This document shows positions 7,846 through 16,268 of a stretch of 64,000 nucleotides of DNA, piece by piece. A program made the position numbers and the translations under genes. The stretch is from Burkholderiaceae bacterium (lineage in GTDB: Bacteria; Pseudomonadota; Gammaproteobacteria; Burkholderiales; Burkholderiaceae_B). Each line of letters begins with the position of its first letter. The stretch's first letter is position 1. The notes beneath the pieces were generated by a model. It saw only the letters and a program-made list of their open reading frames with translations, had not been told where the DNA came from and did not search any database. The stretch is from positions 62,001 through 126,000 of the forward strand of contig SCSG01000038.1 of assembly GCA_004322135.1 (NCBI GenBank). The letters are read 5' to 3'.

Positions 7846-10800
7846 GTTTTTCCGCATGGTTCATCAGGCGGCCAGTTGCAACGACGCTGCTAATGGCAGC
7901 GCTGGCGCTCCTGGGCGTCGCGGCGTTTCCGCTCCTGCCGGTGGCCCCGCTGCCTCAGGTTGATTTCCCGACCATTCAGGTCACCGCGACGCTCGCCGGG
8001 GCTAGTCCCGAGACGATGGCGTCGTCGGTCGCGACGCCACTTGAGCGTCAGCTTGGGCAGATCGCGGGCGTGACCCAGATGACGTCGTTCAGCGCGCTGG
8101 GTGCGACCTCAGTCACGGTCCAGTTCGATCTGGACCGCAATATTGACTCGGCGGCGCAGGATGTGCAGGCGGCGATTACCGCCGCAAGCAAAGACTTGCC
8201 GCGATCGATGACGCAGCCGCCGACCTACAAGAAGCTCAACCCGGCTGATGCCCCTATTCTCGTGTTCTCGGCAAGCTCCGGCACCATTCCTCTTACCCGC
8301 GTCAATGAGTACGCCGACAGTTATCTCGCTCAGAAGATCTCGCAAGTGCCAGGCGTCGCCCAGGTGTCGCTGGGTGGGAGGCAGCAACCATCCATCCGTG
8401 TCCAGGTTGATCCTGCGAAGCTCGCTGCTCGCGGATTGACGCTCGAGGAGATACGGCCGGTGCTTGCCAGTGCGACGACCGATGCCGCCAAGGGTACGCT
8501 CGACACGGGAAAGATGAGCTTCACGATCGCAGCCAACGATCAGATTACCGAGGCAAAAAAATTCGATGACGTCGTGCTCGCCTACCGCAATGGAGCCCCT
8601 GTCAGGGTGCGCGATGTCGGGCAAGCCGTTTCGGCGGCCTCCGATAGAACCGCGGCGGCCTACGACGATAATCACCCCGCCATTCTCCTCACGATCTATA
8701 AGCAACCTGGCGCTAATGTCATCGACACCGTCGACAGGATCAAAGCGCGGCTGCCGCAGCTTACGGCCAATATTCCCCCTGCGGTGACGATCCATACCGT
8801 CCTTGACCGCACGACCACGATTCGCGCCTCGGTGCGTGACGTCGAGCTCACGCTTGCGCTGACGGTCGGGCTGGTCGTCATGGTGGTTCTGCTATTTCTG
8901 CGCAACGTGTGGGCGACGCTGATTCCAGGCTTTACCATTGCGCTTGCGTTGCTCGGGGCGTTTGCAGCCATGTATGCGCTCGGCTTCAGCCTGGATAATC
9001 TGTCACTGATGGCGTTGACCATCGCCGTCGGCTTTGTCGTCGACGATGCCATCGTGGTTGTCGAAAACATTTATCGCCATGTGGAGAACGGCGAATTGCC
9101 TCTTGAAGCCGCGTTAAGTGGTTCCCGAGAGATCGCCTTTACCGTGGTTTCGATCAGCGTGTCGTTGATCGCAGTTTTCATCCCGCTGTTGCTCATGGGT
9201 GGGGTCATCGGTCGCTTGTTTCGAGAGTTCGCGCTGACTGCAGTGGCTGCAATCACGGTCTCGGCGCTAGTGTCGCTGACGTTCGCCCCCATGCTGTGTT
9301 CGCGCTTCATGCGGCGTAGCGCGAACGCGGATCACGGCCGCCTCTACTGCATACTGGAAGCTGGCTTGAACACGCTGCTGTCTGGCTATCGGCGTACGCT
9401 CGATGTCGTGTTGCGTCATCAGGTGATCACCCTGTGCGTTTTCTTCGCAACGGTTGTGTTGGCCGTGGCGATGGCCGTTCAGATCCCGAAGGGCTTTCTC
9501 CCGCGCCAGGATACCGGCCTGATCGGCGGTCTGGCGCAGGCGGAGCAGCAAACTTCACCTGAGGAGATGAAACGCCTCGAACGAGAACTTGGCGAAGTTG
9601 TCCTCCAAGACCCTGACATTGCCGACGTCACATCGTGGACGGGCAGCACCGGAGGGAATGGCTTCGCACAAACCGCCAATACCGCGCGCTTTTATATCGT
9701 TCTCAAGCCGCGCGACGAACGCACGCTCACGGCCTCGCAGATCATTGATCGGCTGAGACCAGAGATCGCAAAAATACAGGGTGTGAATCTCTTTCTCTCT
9801 GCGACACAGGACATCACCGTGGGCGGGCGCACTTCACGCGGCAGTTTCCAGTACACGCTGGAGGATGCGGATATCCCAGAACTGTTTGCATGGTCGCAGA
9901 AAATGCTGGAGAAAATGCGCACGCTGCCCGAACTCGCGGACGTGTCGACCGACCTTCTTGCTGACGCACCACTGCTCACGATCGACATCAATCGAGACCA
10001 GGCTGGCCGCTTCGGCATTTCACCGCAGATGATCGATGACACGCTCAACGATGCCTATGGCCAGCGGCAGATCACGCAGTATTTTACGCAGCTCAATACC
10101 TATCCTGTCATTCTCGAGATCACCCCAGCACTGCAGCGCACACTGGCATCGCTCAATCGCATTTATGTGAAGTCGCCGTTGACGAATGCCGCTGTGCCGC
10201 TCTCCACGCTCGTCAGCGTTGATACGACCCAGGTCGGACCGCTGTCGATCACGCACCAGGGTCAGTTTCCGGCGGTCACCTTGTCGTTCAATCTCAGGCC
10301 GGGCGTAGCGCTGGGGCAGGCGGTCGCTGCGATCGATCACGCGGCGCAGGAGATCAACCTGCCCAGCACGGTGACGGGTGCGTTCCAGGGTAATGCACGC
10401 GCATTCCAGACGTCACTGTCGAGCATGCCTGTGCTGATCGCTGCTGCGCTCGCGGTCATCTACATCGTCCTGGGTATTCTGTACGAGAGCTTTATCCATC
10501 CGTTGACGATTCTTTCCACATTGCCACCGGCCGGTGTCGGTGCGCTGCTTGCATTGTCGGTGGGGCGCATGGATCTTTCCGTGATAGGCGTCGTCGCCAT
10601 CATCTTGCTGATTGGTATTGTCAAGAAGAATGGCATCTTGCTGGTTGACTTTGCCATCGTTGCCGAGCGCGACCGCCATATTGCTCCGGTTCAGGCGATC
10701 CGTGAGGCGTGTCTTTTGCGTTTCCGCCCCATCCTGATGACGACGGCGGCGACATTACTTGCGGGAGTTCCACTCGCACTGGGCACCGGTACTGGCTCGG

Positions 10801-10967
10801 AACTACGGCAACCACTTGGCTACGCGATGATTGGAGGGCTGGCGCTCAGTCAGTTGCTCACCCTCTACACGACGCCGGTCATCTATCTGTACCTTGATCG
10901 GCTCCAGGTTTGGCTGAGACGAGGGAAACGGGCCGATGCAGAAGGGGGCAAAGGGGGGGCGTCCTGA
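7842..10967 (+). CDS. RND multidrug efflux transporter (MdtB/MdtC-like)
   Basis: This 1041-residue inner-membrane proton antiporter has the full length of the HAE1 family. TM1 is near residues 12-30. The TM4 proton-relay motif VGFVVDDAIVVVENI is intact near residues 392-406, with both aspartates present. Two large periplasmic loops carry porter motifs such as LERQLGQIAGV. It starts with GTG overlapping the fusion-protein stop. MdtBC-type systems usually encode two RND proteins, but only one is found here. No outer-membrane channel gene follows, so the pump would need a chromosomally encoded TolC-like partner. Confidence 0.92.
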   Translation: MSFSAWFIRRPVATTLLMAALALLGVAAFPLLPVAPLPQVDFPTIQVTATLAGASPETMASSVATPLERQLGQIAGVTQMTSFSALGATSVTVQFDLDRNIDSAAQDVQAAITAASKDLPRSMTQPPTYKKLNPADAPILVFSASSGTIPLTRVNEYADSYLAQKISQVPGVAQVSLGGRQQPSIRVQVDPAKLAARGLTLEEIRPVLASATTDAAKGTLDTGKMSFTIAANDQITEAKKFDDVVLAYRNGAPVRVRDVGQAVSAASDRTAAAYDDNHPAILLTIYKQPGANVIDTVDRIKARLPQLTANIPPAVTIHTVLDRTTTIRASVRDVELTLALTVGLVVMVVLLFLRNVWATLIPGFTIALALLGAFAAMYALGFSLDNLSLMALTIAVGFVVDDAIVVVENIYRHVENGELPLEAALSGSREIAFTVVSISVSLIAVFIPLLLMGGVIGRLFREFALTAVAAITVSALVSLTFAPMLCSRFMRRSANADHGRLYCILEAGLNTLLSGYRRTLDVVLRHQVITLCVFFATVVLAVAMAVQIPKGFLPRQDTGLIGGLAQAEQQTSPEEMKRLERELGEVVLQDPDIADVTSWTGSTGGNGFAQTANTARFYIVLKPRDERTLTASQIIDRLRPEIAKIQGVNLFLSATQDITVGGRTSRGSFQYTLEDADIPELFAWSQKMLEKMRTLPELADVSTDLLADAPLLTIDINRDQAGRFGISPQMIDDTLNDAYGQRQITQYFTQLNTYPVILEITPALQRTLASLNRIYVKSPLTNAAVPLSTLVSVDTTQVGPLSITHQGQFPAVTLSFNLRPGVALGQAVAAIDHAAQEINLPSTVTGAFQGNARAFQTSLSSMPVLIAAALAVIYIVLGILYESFIHPLTILSTLPPAGVGALLALSVGRMDLSVIGVVAIILLIGIVKKNGILLVDFAIVAERDRHIAPVQAIREACLLRFRPILMTTAATLLAGVPLALGTGTGSELRQPLGYAMIGGLALSQLLTLYTTPVIYLYLDRLQVWLRRGKRADAEGGKGGAS

Positions 10968-10976
10968 ACGTCGTCA

Positions 10977-11100
10977 CGAGCCGTTCTCGAGCAGGCTGAG
11001 GATGAAATCGCGTACATGCGCATTGCCTGCTTGCGTCGAATTGATGAAGGCCGTGTCATCGGCGCAAAAACAGTCGGCCCTAGGCGAGTCCCAGGGCCGA
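10977..11100 (-). other. Intergenic region with a hairpin and a possible C-terminal gene remnant
   Basis: The RND gene and the primase converge here. A perfect 8-bp inverted repeat (TCGGCCCT/AGGGCCGA, 11074-11100) is a likely shared terminator. On the minus strand a short open stretch ends at 10977 with codons for ADDTAFINSTQAGNAHVRD, then FILSLLENGS and a stop. It looks like a protein C-terminus without its start and may be a decayed gene end. The family is not recognised. Confidence 0.3.
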
Positions 11101-11128
11101 CGCTGAGAACGTACTGCCTGTGAATGGG

Positions 11129-12421
11129 TTAGTGGAGGAAGATGGTGCAGCAGCGCACACGTTTACTGCCCATCGTACGTGGCCGAGTGAATTCAAGGCC
11201 AGGCAGAGCGCCCGGTAGCCGAGCCCAAAAGCGCGGCGCACTCAAGCGACACATCCCGGACCGTTCGCACCAGGAACTGTAGGCATCGTAGATGATGGAC
11301 TTCTCGCAGGTGGCAGTGGGGTCGGTTGCAACCCCGGTGTCATCGATCCAGGCACGGATGCTGTCCGTTTCCAGACGTGCACCTGCAAGCGCAGCCTGCA
11401 TGGCGGGTGGGACGATCGGGTCGAATCTGCCGCGCGCGAGCAACCGTCTCAAGCCTTCGAGCGCCCAGTTCAGAACCCCCGAGAGTTCACTGTCGATGAT
11501 CGTTTGTGCGAGCAACGGATCGCGGTCAACTTCGGCGATCGTGACCGTGAATGGGATGATATCCCAACGGCGCCAGAATCCGATGGATTGATCGCGGATC
11601 GCTGGGACCGCGTTGCCCAAGACCAGGAATTTTCCGTGCAGCGCTGTGGTGACGGGATCGCGATGCTTGCGGTCAATTAACATCTGCTCGCCTGCGATGG
11701 CCGACTTTAGTGTTGATTCGTCCAGCCCTCGCAGCGGTGCCTCGTCGCAAAAAATGAGCTGAGCCCCAATAAGGGATGAGAGGCCGAATCCAGTCATGGC
11801 GTCCAGCCGCACGGCAGCCACCAGTTGGTGGAGTGCTTGCACGATATTGGCAAGCACCCCCTTACCGTTGGCGCCTGTGCCTAGCCAGAGCTGCGCTCGC
11901 TGGAATCTCGTATCACCGAGTAATGTGTAACCAATGTATTCTTGAACTCGGCGGCGTATTGCGTCATCAGGAAGTATTTGTGCAAGGAATGCGTCGAACC
12001 GTGGCCGTGGCGCACCGGGCTCGTAAGCGCAGGTCAAGGCGTATCGCACCGCGAGCCTTTTGTCATGGGCCTTAAGGGTCGCAATGCCCGTGATCTCGTC
12101 CACATGCACGGCGCCGTTGGCGCATGGCACGACCAGCGGATCGCCAGGCTGCGGTGGTGGCAAGGCGCCCAGTCGTGTAAGCGCGAGGTCCAGAGCGGCC
12201 TGAGCATTTCGTACGGTGATGCGATCGGCGTCTGCCGCCCAGGCGCCTTGCAGCCAGTCGACGGCGCATTGACGGGCCTCGAAGTCACTCAGTGCTCTCC
12301 AATGTGTTCCGGTCCATTTGCTGAGAACGCTACCCGTGGCGTCGGACCGGAAGTTGCCCGTGCGCTCTAGTGCTTCATAGAAGGCGAGGGGAACGAAAGG
12401 AGGGCGTTCACGCTTGGCCAT
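11129..12421 (-). CDS. D5/SF3-type primase-helicase
   Basis: The 430-residue protein resembles the C-terminal helicase module of phage and plasmid D5-type primases. An N-terminal D5_N-like region (~residues 40-170) precedes an SF3 helicase core with Walker A GTGANGKGV near residue 187 and Walker B QLIFCDEAPL near residue 226. A sensor-like segment KFLVLGNAVPAI follows. No catalytic primase (AEP/Toprim) domain is evident. The start is supported by GGAGGTG six bases upstream. It overlaps the upstream AlpA gene by 14 nt. The role is replication of the excised element; this is inference. Confidence 0.85.
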   Translation of the reverse strand: MAKRERPPFVPLAFYEALERTGNFRSDATGSVLSKWTGTHWRALSDFEARQCAVDWLQGAWAADADRITVRNAQAALDLALTRLGALPPPQPGDPLVVPCANGAVHVDEITGIATLKAHDKRLAVRYALTCAYEPGAPRPRFDAFLAQILPDDAIRRRVQEYIGYTLLGDTRFQRAQLWLGTGANGKGVLANIVQALHQLVAAVRLDAMTGFGLSSLIGAQLIFCDEAPLRGLDESTLKSAIAGEQMLIDRKHRDPVTTALHGKFLVLGNAVPAIRDQSIGFWRRWDIIPFTVTIAEVDRDPLLAQTIIDSELSGVLNWALEGLRRLLARGRFDPIVPPAMQAALAGARLETDSIRAWIDDTGVATDPTATCEKSIIYDAYSSWCERSGMCRLSAPRFWARLPGALPGLEFTRPRTMGSKRVRCCTIFLH

Positions 12422-12626
12422 GGCTCACCTCCGTCGCGTCGATGAGTGCGAGAACCTCTTCCCGCCTCCAAGCAACTCGACGTGCAGAGAGGCGCACGGG
12501 CTCAGGGTACCGGCCGGTGCGTACGCCCTGATACCAGAGCGAGCGGCTTACGGGAAAGAGTGCGAGGACCTCGGGGAGCCGTATGAGCTCCCGGTTGGTG
12601 GCTTGAGTTGTTACTTCGTTTCGCAT
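12408..12626 (-). CDS. AlpA-family phage-type regulator
   Basis: This 72-residue protein contains the MerR-like HTH of AlpA regulators: LIRLPEVLALFPVSRSLWYQ, followed by the conserved G-R-YP-P-RLS-R--AWR--EV pattern. AlpA proteins activate excision and integrase functions in P4-like elements. It overlaps the primase start by 14 nt and probably leads the alpA-primase transcript. The start has an AGGAT ribosome binding site in CATAGGATTTATCCCATG. Confidence 0.88.
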   Translation of the reverse strand: MRNEVTTQATNRELIRLPEVLALFPVSRSLWYQGVRTGRYPEPVRLSARRVAWRREEVLALIDATEVSHGQA

Positions 12627-13885
12627 GGGATAAATCCTATGCCCCCAAGATTAGGTAGATGGCGTAGGGGCTTTCGCTCCGTGCCGCGGCTGGGGGGTGC
12701 CGAGACGACGTCATCTGGACCCGCGTAAATGTCGCAACGTCCATTTCGGTATAGGGCGCAGCGCCATGTGCTCGAGAAACGGACCCGTGCAGGCCCATTT
12801 CTCCTTGGCTGAGGGCTCAAGTGCGCTCTCGTGGGCGCGCAGCGGAGCACCCCGGCAACAACGCCTACAGCCTTCTTTGCGCACGGATGGTGTCGAGTTG
12901 ACCCGGGCACGGTCCAGGCACGGTCCAGGCGTGGTCCAGGTCTGCGAGAGGAGCGTGCGCCAGCAGTCGCAAGCACAATGCCCTTGCTGGTGCTAGGTCG
13001 TGGTGTCGCTCATGGGTACATGGTCCAGGTGGTCCAAGTCCGCGAGGGGAATTTTTTGAGCGCTCAAGCCAGGGCCGTCGCAGGAGCTCTTTTGGCAAGG
13101 AGCACAGGGTTGCAAAACCTTGGTTTTTTTCCTCTGGTTACTTTGCCCCGTGAATCCCAAGCCTTGCCGCATCTCGCATTTCGCGTCTTTTCTTTTTTGT
13201 GGGACGCAAAACTTTATGGGAGTTGAGAAACGCTTGCTATGTACTTTGATGCGTGTGCAGACGGAAATTTTCTGTGTTTTAAGGCGGACCACCTGGACCA
13301 CATGTGAAAAGCCGCGCTGGCTCTTGCTTTACATGGTCCAGGCGTTTTTCGTGGTCCGGACCGAGCTGGGCCATATCCTGCTTTTTTTGGACCTTGCGGC
13401 AGCTCACCTCGTGTGTGAGAAACCCTTGCGGGCACAGTGATCCCCAGCGCCCGAGAAGCGCCTAAGGCCCTTTGCGGCGAATTGCCAATGATTCTTCCCT
13501 TGGCCCGGGCCAGGGAAAGAGGTGAGTGCCCCTTCTTGCGTGCAGGCCACAATTCTCGGGTCGCGCACCGTGGAACGCGATCGCAACCAAATCTTGCCTT
13601 GCTGGGGGTGGCGTATGGGCGTGGCCGGCGTTGGCGGCAGACGGCGGGAGACAGGGGCGCAGCCTCGGAGTACGGGTTGTCGCTGGGTTTATGTAGATGA
13701 CGTGGCTAAAGGGTTCATCGACCGAGCCGTTAACCGCAAGGTCTATCACAGTACTCGAGCCCCCTCGGAACCTGCAGGTTCTGGGTGAGGAGCCGCTCGT
13801 GATATTTGTCGGTCAGCAGCCCAGCCCTTCGTCCAAAACGTGTTCGTCGGACTCTAGTATTTTGTTCCCTCTTTTTGAGACAACT
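12627..13885. other. 1.26-kb gene-poor region carrying GGTCCAG repeats
   Basis: No convincing coding sequence was found; the open frames here lack start signals or family features. The region includes the upstream side of alpA and a cluster of GGTCCAG elements (12715-13362). It also has a 12-bp palindrome TGGCCCGGGCCA at 13502-13513 and the leader of the hypothetical gene at 13886. It could hold the replication origin or the main regulatory region of the element. Confidence 0.5.
12911..13362. repeat. Cluster of GGTCCAG iteron-like repeats
   Basis: GGTCCAGG occurs at 12911, 12922 and 12933 with an exact 11-bp period, and again at 13022. A variant, GGTCCAAG, is at 13031, and another GGTCCAGG is at 13335. 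In the opposite orientation, a 15-bp unit (GGACCACCTGGACCA, 13286-13300) is the reverse complement of the 13021-13035 unit. A palindrome GGTCCGGACC lies at 13353-13362, and an outlying CTGGACC at 12715. Helical phasing and mixed orientation suggest binding sites for a replication or regulatory protein. Confidence 0.65.
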
Positions 13886-14602
13886 ATGTCATCCACTAGT
13901 GCCACACCAGAAGCCACCGAATTCGCGCATTTCGCCGCCACTCACGCACTGGTGGTCACCCCCGCCCAAGTTGGCAAACTGGTGGCGACTTCCGTGATTG
14001 CTGCGACGGAGATGCTTGAGGAAGGGCAGCGCCGCAGCCTGTTCCGTGTGCTCCCAAACCCTGGCCACGCGGGCGATCCTGTTTATCAACCAACAACAGT
14101 AGCGCTTGGGATGCGCCCATCGAACGTCCCTCGTGTTCTACGGGCCGGTGCTTCGCAGGCAGCTATCTGCCATGCGCTGCTGCGCTCGGAGATCATGTCT
14201 CGAGATCCAGCAGAGCGATGGTTGCCGTATCTAGCCTCGATTGATTGGCTGACCGAACATGACATCGCACAGCGAGGTCATATCACCCCTTTAATCTCGT
14301 TTCCTCCTCGGCGGCGCATCATCTACGAGACTGTGCTCTCAGCTGCGCGTTCTGACGACATGATTCGGAATATGGGGAAGCGCTGGTCACCTATCTTGAG
14401 CAGGGGTACAGGCAGTGAACCGGCTTTTGTCCAGATTGCAGCGCCATCTGAAGTGGCTCCGGGGCTACAGACCGCACTTGATAAGGCCCTCTCAGGGGCA
14501 GCAACACATAGCACAGTTGGGGATAAGTCGGTTGGAGTGCGTGGGAAGAAAGGTGCCACCTTCCAGCATTTGCTTCCCACAGTTCTGAGCCTGTCTGTGT
14601 AA
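13886..14602 (+). CDS. Hypothetical protein, 238 residues
   Basis: The product family is not recognised. The open frame extends upstream to 13697, but the ATG at 13886 (MSSTSATPEATEF) is preferred because the upstream part reads as noncoding and lacks a plausible start. The predicted protein is soluble, mostly helical, without signal peptide or membrane segment. It has a basic stretch around FPPRRRIIYE and a Gly/Ser/Lys-rich C-terminus (VGVRGKKGA). The central part, EEGQRRSLFRVLPNPGHAGD, gave no sure family assignment. It is the only sizeable plus-strand gene in the element core. Confidence 0.55.
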   Translation: MSSTSATPEATEFAHFAATHALVVTPAQVGKLVATSVIAATEMLEEGQRRSLFRVLPNPGHAGDPVYQPTTVALGMRPSNVPRVLRAGASQAAICHALLRSEIMSRDPAERWLPYLASIDWLTEHDIAQRGHITPLISFPPRRRIIYETVLSAARSDDMIRNMGKRWSPILSRGTGSEPAFVQIAAPSEVAPGLQTALDKALSGAATHSTVGDKSVGVRGKKGATFQHLLPTVLSLSV

Positions 14603-14650
14603 GGTGCTGGATTTCGAAAGGGTCCACAACCGCGCTGCGCAAGCATTTCC

Positions 14651-14759
14651 GGTTGTATCTCACCATATGGTGTAGCCTTGAGCCTTGCAGGTCTCGGTGG
14701 GCGAGCCCACTCAGGAATTCTTTCCAGAACACCTCGGCCTCCGAGGCGCCGATGTCCAT
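14651..14759 (-). pseudogene. Fragment resembling an IS256-type (mutator) transposase
   Basis: A short minus-strand frame beginning near 14759 encodes MDIGASEAEVFWKEFLSGLA followed by HRDLQGSRL. This matches by eye the conserved pattern of IS256-family transposases (G-SE---FW--FL--L--RGL-G--L) around the catalytic region. An in-frame stop lies just upstream, and the family-typical VISDAH continuation is absent, so only ~35 degraded codons remain. The assignment is pattern recognition, not a search result. Confidence 0.4.
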
Positions 14760-14793
14760 GGGGTATCAGCCGCGCTTAGGGTAAGGGGTCAAC

Positions 14794-14964
14794 ATGAAAT
14801 TTCTGATTTTGAATATTTTGATTGGCCTGATTGCTGCGGCGGGAGCATGGTTGGCGACCCGGCCAACGGCACCCGCAAGCCAAGCCAGAATTAACCGAAA
14901 TCCCGGCTCCTCTAGGCTTGCACGTCACCCGTCTCGATCCATGAGGCGATCACGGCGGGGGTAG
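14794..14964 (+). CDS. Putative 56-residue small membrane protein
   Basis: An AAGGGG ribosome binding site lies 6-7 bases upstream of the ATG. The frame begins MKFLILNILIGLIAAAGAWL, one hydrophobic helix or an uncleaved signal, then turns into a basic tail rich in Arg and Ser (RRSRRG at the end). No family is recognised. Such peptides can be membrane-acting small proteins or toxins, but a chance frame is also possible. The rest of 14603-15127 holds only the transposase-like fragment. Confidence 0.35.
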   Translation: MKFLILNILIGLIAAAGAWLATRPTAPASQARINRNPGSSRLARHPSRSMRRSRRG

Positions 14965-15127
14965 CTTGCGAGCACCAGGTCAGCAGTTTTGTGCAGCTGG
15001 AGGCCCTGGGTGCCCCCGGGTACATGCTTGAGAGGTGGTGGTCAACGCTGTAGGTGGAAAAAGTGGGCCGCCAGCATGGCGACCCATAAGAGAAAAAAGC
15101 TGCTTATGGCCTAGCGCCAGTGACGTT

Positions 15128-15892
15128 CTAGCCGCGATGCTCGGGATAGTCCCGAGCACATATGCGGCCGAACCGCGCCCCTTCCATCTTTGCCCTCCTG
15201 TATGTTGCCTCCGTCAAAAAAAAGTAACTGCTAGCGGAGTTCGTTGTCTCTGATCTGTTTGGGCGGCTCGCCGCGAGCATGACACGGGCGGTTTCCGCCG
15301 CCGTTGGAAAATCGCTGGCCTCCAATGTCGTCATGCAGAGATTCACGCCTGTATCTGCCATAAGCTTTCCAAACCAGAGACCGTCGAGCGTGGGCATAAA
15401 TTCCCCTGAGGGTAATTCGTACCATTCGAAAAGAGCAACTGCCCCGGTAATCTTGCCCCAGTGGATGCGCGGCTCCTTCAAGATCTCCTGGCGCGGAAAT
15501 GGGCTCGTTTCGGCCGGATCAACCCAGCCCAGGAAAATGAGGTTCTTACCTGGCTCGCTTCCACCTGATGTCTCGTGAGGGAGGTAAAACGCACCTGCAT
15601 CGGGCGGATAGGTCACCAAAAAATGCTCGCTATTTAGATAAGGCCCCTCAGGATGCGCGCAGATGAGAACCGGGGCGGCCAGGAGCCGACTGGGATAATC
15701 GTCGACAAGGTCGCGCAGCAGCGCGACCAGCCTCGGCTGCTCTTCTTGCGGGCAGGCTTCCAGGAGGTATCGCATACCTGGTGCCTTGTTCGTGGTGAGC
15801 CAGGTCGTGGTCGCTTTGATCGCAGGCAAGATCTCTCCGTGCCTCAACAGCGGAACGACGGTGGAAATCAGTTTTTGTGTTTCACTCAGCAT
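15128..15892 (-). CDS. Hypothetical protein, 254 residues
   Basis: The family is not recognised. The start at 15892 (MLSETQKLISTVV) was chosen because AAGAGGAC lies at proper distance upstream; the open frame reaches 16003 without a better signal. The protein looks soluble and globular, with a helical N-terminal ~90 residues, then a mixed aromatic-rich part (HWGKITGAVALFEWYELPSG, LDGLWFGKLMAD). No catalytic motif, signal peptide or membrane segment is evident. It lies between the primase module and the winged-helix gene on the same strand as both. Confidence 0.6.
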   Translation of the reverse strand: MLSETQKLISTVVPLLRHGEILPAIKATTTWLTTNKAPGMRYLLEACPQEEQPRLVALLRDLVDDYPSRLLAAPVLICAHPEGPYLNSEHFLVTYPPDAGAFYLPHETSGGSEPGKNLIFLGWVDPAETSPFPRQEILKEPRIHWGKITGAVALFEWYELPSGEFMPTLDGLWFGKLMADTGVNLCMTTLEASDFPTAAETARVMLAASRPNRSETTNSASSYFFLTEATYRRAKMEGARFGRICARDYPEHRG

Positions 15893-16268
15893 GATATGTC
15901 CTCTTGGTGTCGGCAGCGCGAAGTGCGCTTCCTTCCTCTGGGTATAGCGTTCTGGAGCTGGGTGGATCGGCGCCGAAAGCATATAGCTTGGGTGGGCGCA
16001 CAAGCGCGTCTGGCAAAGCAGGTCAGACTGCCGGGAGGGGGCGTTCTCGCTGGCAGATACCTGCCCGGGAAGCGACCAATCGGAGCAAGCAATGGCCCGC
16101 CGGGAGACGCAGCATGCCCGGCGGGTTTCTCAGCAGTATTCTCTGCGGCCCTTGCGCACGGCCCAAGTGCAAAGAGGGAAGTGTGGGCTTCTGAAGGCGT
16201 GCGTCTCCGACTCGCCAACGTATGCAGGGTGTGCCCCTGTGATGATTGTTGCCCTTGCAGCGATAGCC
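15893..16268. other. 376-bp gap with a GC-rich hairpin
   Basis: No gene was recognised. A 9-bp perfect stem (CCCGCCGGG/CCCGGCGGG, 16096-16125) with a 12-base loop is followed on the plus strand by TTTCTC. It resembles a weak terminator, but the neighbouring genes run on the minus strand, so its role is unclear. The right part holds the promoter side of the 15892 gene. Confidence 0.4.

Noticed and set aside
12611-13590. Several overlapping open frames in both directions
   Set aside because: No ribosome binding sites, no family features, and repeat-derived composition; better explained by the GGTCCAG repeats.
13697-13885. Upstream start of the 238-residue hypothetical gene
   Set aside because: The extra 63 residues have no coding character or ribosome binding site, while ATG 13886 begins a coding-like sequence.
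16096-16125. Terminator for the gene at 16269-17108
   Set aside because: On the minus strand no T-run follows the hairpin, so it is listed only as a hairpin within the gap.
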